From Nocardia wallacei (GTDB lineage: Bacteria; Actinomycetota; Actinomycetes; Mycobacteriales; Mycobacteriaceae): DNA of 62,309 nt. Positions 48,543 to 56,955 of this stretch are shown here, in pieces. Where the stretch lies: assembly GCF_029868745.1 (NCBI RefSeq), contig NZ_JARWOP010000218.1, positions 1 through 62,309 on the forward strand. Direction: 5' to 3'. The position numbers and the translations under genes are program-made. The notes beneath the pieces were generated by a model. That model was not told the origin of the DNA, made no database searches, and saw only the letters and a program-made list of their open reading frames with translations. The stretch's first letter is position 1. Every line of letters begins with the position of its first letter.

Positions 48543-49961
48543 TCATGAGCGCGGATCGGCGCGGATGCCGTAGTCCCCCTCGGCGGCGACCGCGGTGATG
48601 ACCGAGGTCACCGTCTTCACGTACCGGTCGATCGACTCGTGGGCCTGCGGCGTGTCCGGGAACAGCACGCTGAGCTTGGTCTGATCGTGGAAGCGGTTCA
48701 CCCACGTGTACACCTCGCCGGCGGAGGAATTGTTGCCGAAGAGACCGCCGTTGATCTGGTCGAACATCTCCGCGCCCGCGATCTTGCGGACATCGACGTA
48801 GGACAGCATGGGGGCCGCCCAGCCCGGCCGGGTGCGGATACCGAGGTCGGGCGTGACCAACTCCAGCACCCGGTGCAGTGACACGTCGAGCAGATCCTTC
48901 GCGCGCTCGGCGGACTCCTGCGCCGGGCCGACCAGCGTGGTGAAGGTGTCGTCGGGCCGGATGGCCAGGGTGACCGGAATCAGGTTGGTATACCAGCCGA
49001 TCGAACCGGCCTCCCCCGGCGTACCGCGGGTATTGGCCGGACTGAACCCGAAATACCAGTCCTTGCCGGTCAATTCGAGCTGGGCGATCGCCAGCGCCAC
49101 GAACAGCCCGCCGTGGAACCGGCCACCGTGATCCACACACGCCTGCTCGAATCGGAGCGCGTCGGTCTCGCTCATCAGCGGCACGGTCACCACCGCGCCG
49201 GTGCTGTATCCGCCGCCACCGCCGAGTTCCAGCGGAAACGACGGCACGTCACCGTCGTTGCGCTGCAACAACTCCACCCAGCGGCGCACCTGCGGCGAAT
49301 CCGCGGTCAACCGGCCGTTGCGCTCTCGTTCCCGGGCACAGTGGGCGATATGCCCGTCGACCTCGGCGATCGGAACCTGGCCGCCGGACAGTTCGCGCCC
49401 GTACAGCGTGAGCAGATCCACGCACGACAGCGCCTGCGCCACCCCGTCGGTGTGCAGGTGGTCCACGGCCGCGTAGACGGTGAACGACTGGTCGCGTTCG
49501 ATGATGCCGAAACTGAAGCAGTCCCAGTCCTCGGGCCCCGGCGTATCGGCCTGCACGTGCGCGCGAATGGCCGCGCTGTCGGTGAATTCGCCGTGATCGG
49601 TGGCCTCGAATTCGATATCGTCGGCGTCGGCCACATGGCGCACGAAACGCCCGTCGGAATCGAGGGCGAACCAGCTGGAGAATGTATCGTGCCGCCGCAG
49701 AAAGGCATTCACCGTCCGCGTCATCGCCGCCTGGACCGGCGCGCCGGGGATATCGAATGCGATCATGCACAACCGGGATACGCGGAACCCCGCACCGGAA
49801 TTGCGGTGCGCGGCTTGCAGATACGCTTCCTGCTGATACGACGGCCCGGTCCGGTGCACCGGCGCCCGCCGCACTGAAGCCCGTGACCTGGGCGATGCCG
49901 TCCAGCTGGTGAGCCTGCCCGGCTCCGGATGCCAATCGTCGAAGAAACCGAAATTGACCAC
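48543..49961 (-). CDS. PapA-like acyltransferase (condensation-domain superfamily)
   Basis: The protein has about 472 residues from GTG 49961, with GAGG six bases upstream. The block YAAVDHLHTDG holds the catalytic His of the HxxxDG type, as in PapA1 and PapA3 where the first His is also replaced. Other matching parts are VNAFLRRHDTFSSWFALD, DCFSFGIIERDQSFTVYAAV, SPQVRRWVELLQRN and SIGWYTNLIPVTLAI. Mycobacterial PapA proteins acylate trehalose or other glycans to build surface lipids. No polyketide synthase lies near. The adjacent glycosyltransferases and mycolyltransferases fit an envelope role. Confidence 0.86.
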   Translation of the reverse strand: MVNFGFFDDWHPEPGRLTSWTASPRSRASVRRAPVHRTGPSYQQEAYLQAAHRNSGAGFRVSRLCMIAFDIPGAPVQAAMTRTVNAFLRRHDTFSSWFALDSDGRFVRHVADADDIEFEATDHGEFTDSAAIRAHVQADTPGPEDWDCFSFGIIERDQSFTVYAAVDHLHTDGVAQALSCVDLLTLYGRELSGGQVPIAEVDGHIAHCARERERNGRLTADSPQVRRWVELLQRNDGDVPSFPLELGGGGGYSTGAVVTVPLMSETDALRFEQACVDHGGRFHGGLFVALAIAQLELTGKDWYFGFSPANTRGTPGEAGSIGWYTNLIPVTLAIRPDDTFTTLVGPAQESAERAKDLLDVSLHRVLELVTPDLGIRTRPGWAAPMLSYVDVRKIAGAEMFDQINGGLFGNNSSAGEVYTWVNRFHDQTKLSVLFPDTPQAHESIDRYVKTVTSVITAVAAEGDYGIRADPRS

Positions 49962-50211
49962 GGATACCTCGATTCTTGTGGCGCAAGAGAACTCGACGCA
50001 CCGGCCGTGTAACCCGCCGGTAACGTGGTGACGAGTTAACGGCAGGTGGGCGGGTATCACCACCGTCCGTTCGGAATCTTGTGAGCTTCCCCAGGATCGG
50101 GCGAGCCGCCCGACCGGTCGTCCCAATTCGGCGCGTAACCGCTTGTAGGGGTCGAATATCCGGTTCTACGGTGGCATCGAACACGCTCGCACGGAAGTAA
50201 TGGGAGGCGCG

Positions 50212-51282
50212 GTGAGAAGTCGTGGCAGACGGTCCACCGGACGGACTCGGGCGGGCCTCAGGCTGCTGCTCGCGCCGCTGATCGTCGCCGGTCTGGCGCC
50301 GCTGACGCCCGCCGCCGCGGACGAGCCGGACCCGCTCGACATCCCGGCGCTCACGGCCGCCGCACTCCCGGCGCCCGACGGCTCGCGCCTCGTCGCGGCC
50401 ACCGAGAGCGCCGACGGCATGCTGGACCTGCGCGTGCACTCGGCGGCCATGACCACCGATCTGACGGTGAAAGTCCGTCCGGCGCCGGATGTTTCGCGCC
50501 CGGCGCCGGTGCTGTACCTACTCAACGGGGCCAGCGGCGGCGCGGACTCCAGCAGCTGGACCGAGCAGACCGACATCACCGAATTCTTCCGCGACAAGCA
50601 GGTCACGCTGGTGGTGCCGATGGGCGGCAACGGCAGCTACTTCGCCGATTGGCGCTCCGACGACCCGGTGCTCGGGCGGCAGCGGTGGACCACCTTCCTC
50701 ACCGGCGAGCTGCCGCCGATCATCGACTCGGCCTTCCGCGGTTCCGGCGCCAACGCCGTCGCGGGCATCTCGATGGCCGGCACCTCGGTGTTCCAGCTCG
50801 CGCTCGCCGCACCGGGTCTGTATCGCGCGGTCGGCTCCTACAGCGGCTGCGTGCAGACCAGTGATCTGCAGGGGCAGGCGTTCGTCGACGCGGTCGTGCT
50901 GCGCTGGCGCGGCAATCCCGCCAACCTGTGGGGTCCGCCGAACGATCCCACCTGGGCGGCCAACGATCCGTTCCTGCACGCCGAACGCCTGCGCGGCACC
51001 GCGATCTACGTGTCCACCGGAACGGGCTTTCCCGGACCGCTCGACACCCTCGACGGCCCCGGAATCCACGGCAGCTCCGGCAAACTCATCGGCCAGCTGG
51101 TCAGCGGCGGCGTCCTGGAGGCCATCACCAACCGCTGCGCGCTGACCCTGCGCGACCGCCTCGGCGGGCTCGGGATCGCCGCCACCTTCAATCTGCGCCC
51201 GGTCGGCACCCACTCGTGGGGTTACTGGCAGAACGACCTGCACGACTCCTGGTCGGTCTTCGAGCCCGCCCTCGAGTCCTGA
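50212..51282 (+). CDS. Secreted mycolyltransferase-like esterase (antigen 85 family), copy 2
   Basis: The protein has 356 residues from GTG 50212, with GGGAGG six bases upstream; an ATG at 50200 would add four residues. The signal peptide contains RLLLAPLIVAGLAPLTPAAA. The nucleophile is in VAGISMAGTSVFQLALA and the C-terminal His in THSWGYWQNDLHDSW. Near identity of several blocks (VLGRQRW, GSYSGC, NLWGPP) with copies 1 and 3 shows recent family expansion. It is divergent from the PapA-like gene with about 250 bases between starts. Confidence 0.88.
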   Translation: MRSRGRRSTGRTRAGLRLLLAPLIVAGLAPLTPAAADEPDPLDIPALTAAALPAPDGSRLVAATESADGMLDLRVHSAAMTTDLTVKVRPAPDVSRPAPVLYLLNGASGGADSSSWTEQTDITEFFRDKQVTLVVPMGGNGSYFADWRSDDPVLGRQRWTTFLTGELPPIIDSAFRGSGANAVAGISMAGTSVFQLALAAPGLYRAVGSYSGCVQTSDLQGQAFVDAVVLRWRGNPANLWGPPNDPTWAANDPFLHAERLRGTAIYVSTGTGFPGPLDTLDGPGIHGSSGKLIGQLVSGGVLEAITNRCALTLRDRLGGLGIAATFNLRPVGTHSWGYWQNDLHDSWSVFEPALES

Positions 51283-51336
51283 CACCGGTCGAAAACCACT
51301 CGCCCCGCACCGCCCGTCGGCGGTTCACTGGCAGGC

Positions 51337-52155
51337 ATGATCCCCCTCGACACGCGGCCGCTGTTCCCGCGGGAACGGCGCGAACTGATCAGCCTGCTCG
51401 AATCGCTCGAACCGGCCGACTGGGCGAAGCCGACTGTGTGCCCGGGCTGGGCGGTGCGGGATATCACCGCGCATATCCTCAACGACTACCTGCGCCGCCT
51501 GTCCGGCAGCCGCGACGGGCATGCCGGCGCCGTCTTCGCCGACGGCGAGACGCTGCCCGCCTACCTCGCTCGCACCAACGACCAGTTCGTCGCGGCGCTG
51601 CGGCAGTGCAGCCCGCGGACGATGACCGACCTGCTGGCCCATCTGGGTCCGCAGCTCGACGAGGTCTGGGCGGCAACCGATCTCGCGGGCCCCGCGGACC
51701 TGAACGTGTCGTGGGCGGGCGGTGACACCAGCCCGGCCTGGCTCGACATCGCCCGCGATTACACCGAGTTCTGGGTCCATCAGCAGCAGATCCGCGACGC
51801 GGTATGCCGCCCCGGCGCCGACGACGCGGACCTGCTGCGGCCGGTGGTGGTCGCGTTCCTGCACGCCCTGCCCGCCGCCCTGCGCGACCGTCCCCGGCCG
51901 CCCGGCACCGCGGTGCTGATCGAGGTCACCGGCACGGCCGGCGGGCGATGGGCCGTCATCAGCGACGGCACCGCATGGGACCTGACCGCGGCGATCTCCG
52001 AGGCTCCGGCAGCGGTCGTGCGAATGGACGCGGACACGGTCTGGCGGCTGGGCAGCCGCGGCCTCACCGTCGACCAGGCTCGGCAGCGCATCCAGTTTGA
52101 AGGCGACCACGAACTCACCATCTCCGCAACGACCCTGTTGGCCGTAGTTGCATAA
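51337..52155 (+). CDS. Maleylpyruvate isomerase-family mycothiol-dependent protein (TIGR03083-like)
   Basis: The protein has 272 residues. It has the N-terminal DinB-like/MDMPI bundle with RRELISLLESLEPADWAKPT, VCPGWAVRDITAHILNDYLR and metal-ligand candidates including the His of TAHIL and those in FWVHQQQIRDAV. The C-terminal half, with RPRPPGTAVLIEVTGTAGG, is a SCP2-like sterol-carrier-type domain. Members are mycothiol-dependent transferases or isomerases in actinobacteria. The substrate is unknown. It follows a mycolyltransferase gene by 54 bases. Confidence 0.82.
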   Translation: MIPLDTRPLFPRERRELISLLESLEPADWAKPTVCPGWAVRDITAHILNDYLRRLSGSRDGHAGAVFADGETLPAYLARTNDQFVAALRQCSPRTMTDLLAHLGPQLDEVWAATDLAGPADLNVSWAGGDTSPAWLDIARDYTEFWVHQQQIRDAVCRPGADDADLLRPVVVAFLHALPAALRDRPRPPGTAVLIEVTGTAGGRWAVISDGTAWDLTAAISEAPAAVVRMDADTVWRLGSRGLTVDQARQRIQFEGDHELTISATTLLAVVA

Positions 52156-52159
52156 CCCC

Positions 52160-52801
52160 CTATCGGGGGCCGTAGGCGGCGAGGAAGGTGCGGACCGCGG
52201 CGGTGGCGATGGCGCGGAGTTCGGCGATACGGACGGTGTGGGTGCCCATTCGGGAGCGGTTCTCCACCGGGGCGGTCAGCAGCGCGAGGAACTGTTCGGC
52301 GGCGGTCGCCGGATCCTCGGTGCGCACGTGACCGGAGAGGGTCAGGCGGGCCAGGCGGTCGGACAGAGCGTCGACCGTGCGCAGGCCGGTGCGCTCCCGG
52401 GCGAGTTCGACCAGTTCCGGGTGGACGGCGGCCTGTCCGTAGGCGAGCCGGCGCAGGGCTCGCGACCGATCGTCGTTGCAGATGCGCACCAGCCGGTACG
52501 CGACGTCCTCGAGCAGCGCGCCGATATCGGCGCCGGGACTGCGCAGGCGATCGAGCACGGCGACGCACTCCGCCCCCACCTCGTCCGCGACCACGGTGAT
52601 CGACTCGCGCAGCAGGCTGTGCTTGTCGGTGAGGTGGTTGTACACCGTCGGCTTCGCTACTCCGGCCGCCGCCGCGATGTCCTGCACACAGGCCTGCTCG
52701 AACCCCTTGCGCGCGAAGACCTGAAATGCGGCGGCCAGAATCGCCTGCCGCTTGTCGATCCGCCCGCGCGACGCCGCACCCGCCGCCTGTCCCGCTGCCA
52801 T
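52160..52801 (-). CDS. TetR/AcrR-family transcriptional regulator
   Basis: The protein has 213 residues. The DNA-binding domain is at about residues 15-62: KRQAILAAAFQVFARKGFEQ, VQDIAAAAGVAKPTVYNHLT and DKHSLLRESI. The C-terminal part is of the AcrR C-terminal type, with a helix-rich ligand pocket. It is convergent with the maleylpyruvate isomerase-family gene (five bases between stops) and lies 50 bases upstream of the stop side of the LLM oxidoreductase gene. Its target is not evident. Confidence 0.88.
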   Translation of the reverse strand: MAAGQAAGAASRGRIDKRQAILAAAFQVFARKGFEQACVQDIAAAAGVAKPTVYNHLTDKHSLLRESITVVADEVGAECVAVLDRLRSPGADIGALLEDVAYRLVRICNDDRSRALRRLAYGQAAVHPELVELARERTGLRTVDALSDRLARLTLSGHVRTEDPATAAEQFLALLTAPVENRSRMGTHTVRIAELRAIATAAVRTFLAAYGPR

Positions 52802-52851
52802 TCCAGCAGCATATCCGCCCCGTTGTACCCTCCAGTTCAGTCGGGTGTACC

Positions 52852-54162
52852 TCAGGGCAAATCGTGGGACGGGAGTGGCGGGAGTTCCAGGTTGTCGCGG
52901 AAGGTGTCACCCACGTAGTCGGCGCCGACGATGCGGCGGCGGCGGAGTTCCGGGAGCAGGCCGTCGAGGACGAATTCGCGCGAGCGCGGCTGGTCCAGGC
53001 CGCCGAGAGTGAGGACGTCGAGGACACCGGCGGTGTAGCGCTCCTGCACCGCGTCGGCGATCTGCTCCGGCGTTCCCGCCACCGCCCAGTGTCCGGTGTC
53101 CTTCGCGGCGAGGATCAACTCCCGCAACGTCTTTCCCTGCCGGGCGAAGCGGCTGAAGATCTCGACGCGGCCGCGGCGGCGGTTGATCGTGCGGACATCC
53201 GGCAGCACATGCTCGGGAATCGGCCGGTCCAGCGGTAGCTCGGCGAGGTCGACGCCGCCGCCGAGCATATCGGCCAGCCGCGCGCGCCCCGCCTCGAAAT
53301 CGGTGGCCTCCCGTTGTTCGCGCACCGCGCGGCGCACCTCGGCCTCGGTCGCGCCGTAGGTCGCGTGCAGCGAACTCATGATCAGCGGCAGACCGTCCGC
53401 CCGGCCCAGTTCCGTGGCGCGGGCCCGGATGCGTTTCGCATAGGTCACCGCGTCCTCCAGCGTGGGCAGCGAGGTGAACACCACCTCGGCGAACCGGGCG
53501 CCGAGTTCGATCCCGGCCTCGGACTGCCCGGCCTGGAACTGCACCGGCCGCCGCTGCGGCAGCGCCGGAATATTCAGCGGACCGCGCACGGTGAAGTAGC
53601 GCCCCGCGTGATCGATCGGCCGCACCCGCCCCGCGTCGAGCACCGCCCCACCGTGGCCGTCCGGGCTCAGCGCACCGGGCCGCCAGCTGTCGAACAGGGC
53701 GTTGACGACCGCGATCGACTCCGCGGCGCGCGCATAACGCTCCTCCGGGCTCGGCAGGTCCCCGGCGCCGTAGTTCTCCTCCCCCACCGACGAGGTGACC
53801 GCGTTCCAGGCCGCGCGCCCGTTGCTGACGTGATCGAGTGTCCCGAACAGCCTGGCCAGGTTGAACGGGTGGTGGAAGGTCGTGGTCACGGTCGCGATGA
53901 GCCCGACGTGCGAGGTCACCGCGCTGAGCACGGACAGCACGATCAGCGGTTCCTGCGCGCCGATCGCGCCCTGCGCGCCGAAGCTGAGCAGGTCCGCCGC
54001 GAACAGCGCGTCGATCTTGTGGGCCTCGGCCAGCCGCGCCACCTCGACCGCGTCCGCGAGCGTCGATCGCCCCGGATCGATGGCGGCGGCGTACACCTCC
54101 GGCGACCCGCTCACCCCCGTCACGGTCTTCAACGTCCGGCGCGCTCCGGGCACACTGCTCAT
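52852..54162 (-). CDS. LLM-class flavin-dependent oxidoreductase (NtaA/SnaA-like)
   Basis: The protein has 436 residues. TIM-barrel luciferase-family blocks are EVARLAEAHKIDALFAADLL, ARLFGTLDHVSNGRAAWNAV, EERYARAAESIAVVNALFDS and QRRPVQFQAGQSEAGIEL. It is a third and more distant relative of the DszA-like enzymes at 15630 and 27506. It uses reduced FMN or F420-type cofactor; sequence alone does not decide, although NtaA-like layout favours FMN. It stands alone between a TetR and a serine hydrolase gene. The substrate is unknown. Confidence 0.85.
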   Translation of the reverse strand: MSSVPGARRTLKTVTGVSGSPEVYAAAIDPGRSTLADAVEVARLAEAHKIDALFAADLLSFGAQGAIGAQEPLIVLSVLSAVTSHVGLIATVTTTFHHPFNLARLFGTLDHVSNGRAAWNAVTSSVGEENYGAGDLPSPEERYARAAESIAVVNALFDSWRPGALSPDGHGGAVLDAGRVRPIDHAGRYFTVRGPLNIPALPQRRPVQFQAGQSEAGIELGARFAEVVFTSLPTLEDAVTYAKRIRARATELGRADGLPLIMSSLHATYGATEAEVRRAVREQREATDFEAGRARLADMLGGGVDLAELPLDRPIPEHVLPDVRTINRRRGRVEIFSRFARQGKTLRELILAAKDTGHWAVAGTPEQIADAVQERYTAGVLDVLTLGGLDQPRSREFVLDGLLPELRRRRIVGADYVGDTFRDNLELPPLPSHDLP

Positions 54163-54307
54163 GCCGCGACGCTAACCGGGCCGGGCGCCGCGTCCACCGG
54201 TTCCGCTCAGCGAGATCCTATTGCCCGCCAACGGATTCCGGCCGCGGGCACCACGGCGGGCGCCGACCCGCGGACCCGCCGCGCGGCCCGTGGCTATGCT
54301 GGCTGCA

Positions 54308-55552
54308 ATGACCAACGCGATGGTGACCGTTCCCGCCGACGTGGACTCGGTGACGACGACCGGGCCCGAGGACGATCCCGCCGACGCCGGGGTCACCCGC
54401 GCCGCCGTCGAATCCCTCTGGGCCGAAGTCGTGGACTGGTACCGGCTCGGGACCACGCCCGCGATCCAGGTGTGCCTGCGTCGCAACGGCAAGATCGTGC
54501 TCAACCGGGCGATCGGCCATTCCCGCGGCAACGCGCCCCAGGACGAGCCGGACGCGGAGCGCGTCCCGGTGACGCCGGACATGCCGTTCTGCGGCTTCTC
54601 CACCGCCAAGGGCGTCTCCGCGACGCTGATGTTCATGCTGCTCGAACAGGGCGTCTTCGCACTCGACGACCCGGTCTGCCGATACATTCCCGAGTTCGCC
54701 GCCAACGGCAAGTCCTCCATCACCATCGGCCACGTGCTGTCGCATTCGGCCGGGGTGCCGTTCATCACTCCGCCCTACCGCGGCGCGGAACTGGTGCTTG
54801 ACGAGGACCTGGCCGCGCGGGCGCTGGCCGATCTGGTGCCCAGCTGGCGCCCGGGCCGCTTCCGCGTCTACCACGCGATGACCGGCGGACTGATCCAGCG
54901 GCTGCTGGTGCGTCGCGCCACCGGCCGCTCGATGCGCGAGCACCTGGCCGAGCGGGTGCTCGATCCGCTGGATTTCCGCTGGACCAACTTCGGAGTCGGG
55001 CCCGACGACGTCGATCTGGTCGTCCCCAGCGTGCGGACCGGGCCGCCACCGTCGAAGGTGTGGAAGTTCCTGGCGCACAAGGCACTCGGCGGCGGGCTGA
55101 GCGGACCGGTGTCCGAGGCCGACAATCGCGCCTTCCTCACCGCCGAGCTGCCCTCGGGCAATCTCGTCACCACCGCCGCGGAACTGTCGAGGTTCTACGA
55201 GATCCTCACGCGCGGCGGCGAACTCGACGGGGTCCGGATCATCGAGCCCGACACCCTGCGGCAGGCGGTGCGTCCGGCCGCGTGGCTGCCGGGCGTGGCC
55301 GGGCGGGTGAGCCGCGCCGGGTTCGAATTGGGCGGGCGCAGATCGAAATTCGGCGCCCACACCCGCTCGCACTTCGGCCGCAGCGGGCTCACCACGCAAT
55401 ACGGCTGGGCCGATCCCGAACGCGCGCTCGCCGGGGCGATCCTCACCAGCGGCAAGTCCGCCACCGACATCGACCGCCCCACGCGGCTGTGCGCGAGGAT
55501 CTCAGCCGCCCTCGACCGGCTACCGCCCTCGGAACGCGTCTTCGTCCTCTGA
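54308..55552 (+). CDS. Serine hydrolase of the beta-lactamase/EstB family
   Basis: The protein has 414 residues from ATG 54308. The Ser-x-x-Lys catalytic motif is in MPFCGFSTAKGVSATLMFML, and VYHAMTGGLIQRLL provides the Tyr of the second motif. SHSAGVPFI and the C-terminal LTTQYGWADPERALAG also fit class C-like esterases. There is no signal peptide, so it is a cytoplasmic esterase or peptidase rather than a drug-degrading beta-lactamase. A longer frame to 54221 adds an Arg/Pro-rich segment without family likeness. It is divergent from the LLM oxidoreductase gene. Confidence 0.85.
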   Translation: MTNAMVTVPADVDSVTTTGPEDDPADAGVTRAAVESLWAEVVDWYRLGTTPAIQVCLRRNGKIVLNRAIGHSRGNAPQDEPDAERVPVTPDMPFCGFSTAKGVSATLMFMLLEQGVFALDDPVCRYIPEFAANGKSSITIGHVLSHSAGVPFITPPYRGAELVLDEDLAARALADLVPSWRPGRFRVYHAMTGGLIQRLLVRRATGRSMREHLAERVLDPLDFRWTNFGVGPDDVDLVVPSVRTGPPPSKVWKFLAHKALGGGLSGPVSEADNRAFLTAELPSGNLVTTAAELSRFYEILTRGGELDGVRIIEPDTLRQAVRPAAWLPGVAGRVSRAGFELGGRRSKFGAHTRSHFGRSGLTTQYGWADPERALAGAILTSGKSATDIDRPTRLCARISAALDRLPPSERVFVL

Positions 55553-55741
55553 TCAGTGCCGCGCGTGCGGCACCCTTTGGGAATCGGGGCAATTCGCACA
55601 GCGAAGGGTCTGGGAAGCGCCACAATATCGGTCGCGGCCCCTGGTCAACCCGGTCGGCATGCTGTTGACTCGACATGGGTTCGGGGGGCACCCTGCCGTT
55701 CGCGCAGCGGCGGCGTGTCACGGCGTCCAGATCGGAGTGCG

Positions 55742-56800
55742 ATGATGTCCGAGCGGCTGTCGCGGGGCCTGCTCACGGCGGCCACCGTGCTCGTTACGGC
55801 CTTGAGTGTCAATGGATTCGCCGTCGGCGGCATCGCCGCGGCCGAGCCCGCCGCGGGCGCACCGCTGACCGCCGAGGACGGCACGCGCATCGCCGATATC
55901 CGGCACATCTCCGAGCGCGTGCTCGATGTCGGCGTGCATTCCGCCGCGATGAACACCGTGACCCGGCTGACCGTGCTGCGGGCCGCCGATCCCGACCGCC
56001 CGGCGCCGACGTTCTATCTGCTCAACGGCGCCAACGGCGGTTCGGACGGCAACTGGCTGGAGACCACCGACTTGGTCCAGTTCTTCCGCGACAAGCAGGT
56101 CAATGTCGTGATCCCGTTCGGCGGCGCGGGCAGCTACTTCACCGACTGGCGCGCCGCCGACCCGGTGCTGGGCCGCCAGCGCTGGTCCACCTTCCTCACC
56201 CAGGAACTGCCGCCGATCATCGACGCCGCGTTCCGCGGCAGCGGCGCCAATGCCATCGCGGGCATCTCCATGGCCGGTACCTCGGTGTTCCAGCTCGCCA
56301 TCGGCGCTCCGGAGCTGTATCGCGCGATCGGTTCCTACAGCGGCTGTGTGCGCACCAGCGACCCGCAGGGACAGGCCATGGTGCAGGCGGTCGTCACCGG
56401 CCAGCGCGGCAATGCCGCCAATATGTGGGGTCCGCCCAGCGACCCCGCGTGGGCCGCCAACGACCCGTACCTGAACGCGGACCGATTACGCGGCACCTCC
56501 ATCTACGTCTCCACCGGCAACGGCCTGCCCGGTCCCCGCGACAATCTTCCCGGCGCCCACGGCGACGCGATGCAACTGATGTACCAGCTGTTCTTCGGCG
56601 CGCCCCTGGAAGTGGTCACCAACGTCTGCACCCACCAGCTGCAGGAACGCCTGCGGCAGTTGAAGGTTCCCGCCACCTTCGACTTCCGCGACAACGGCAC
56701 CCACTCGTGGGGCTACTGGCAGGACGACCTGCACAACTCCTGGCCGATGTTCGAATCGGCGCTCACCCGCGACGACACACCCGCCCCGCCGAGTCGGTAG
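55742..56800 (+). CDS. Secreted mycolyltransferase-like esterase (antigen 85 family), copy 3
   Basis: The protein has 352 residues from ATG 55742, with GGAG upstream. A signal peptide (RGLLTAATVLVTALSVNGFA to AAAE) leads to the mature domain, which has NGANGGSDGNWLETTD, the nucleophile in IAGISMAGTSVFQLAI, and the catalytic His in THSWGYWQDDLHNSWPMF. It is closest to copy 1. A Pro-rich C-terminal tail, TPAPPSR, follows. The gene has its own promoter region of about 190 bases after the serine hydrolase gene. Confidence 0.88.
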   Translation: MMSERLSRGLLTAATVLVTALSVNGFAVGGIAAAEPAAGAPLTAEDGTRIADIRHISERVLDVGVHSAAMNTVTRLTVLRAADPDRPAPTFYLLNGANGGSDGNWLETTDLVQFFRDKQVNVVIPFGGAGSYFTDWRAADPVLGRQRWSTFLTQELPPIIDAAFRGSGANAIAGISMAGTSVFQLAIGAPELYRAIGSYSGCVRTSDPQGQAMVQAVVTGQRGNAANMWGPPSDPAWAANDPYLNADRLRGTSIYVSTGNGLPGPRDNLPGAHGDAMQLMYQLFFGAPLEVVTNVCTHQLQERLRQLKVPATFDFRDNGTHSWGYWQDDLHNSWPMFESALTRDDTPAPPSR

Positions 56801-56955
56801 GTGTCACAACGCGTTGGTCCGGCTCACAACCGCCGCCCGCGCCTGCTGTGTGATCCGGGAATCTTCGCGTGTAAAGGGCGACAGGCAGATTCGCCTCTGC
56901 CACAGTCCCACTCGGGAAATGACTTGTTCGACTGTCCGGAATCGGAGGCATGGTC

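Noticed and set aside
44867..48598. A plus-strand open frame of 1243 codons
   Set aside because: It is antisense to the mycolyltransferase, gpgS and GT39 genes, has no domain and is rich in Arg, Gly, His and Gln, as expected of a shadow frame in GC-rich DNA.
54308..55552. A secreted antibiotic-hydrolysing class C beta-lactamase
   Set aside because: The Ser-x-x-Lys motif is present but there is no signal peptide and the second motif is Tyr-His-Ala, which fits EstB-like esterases better.
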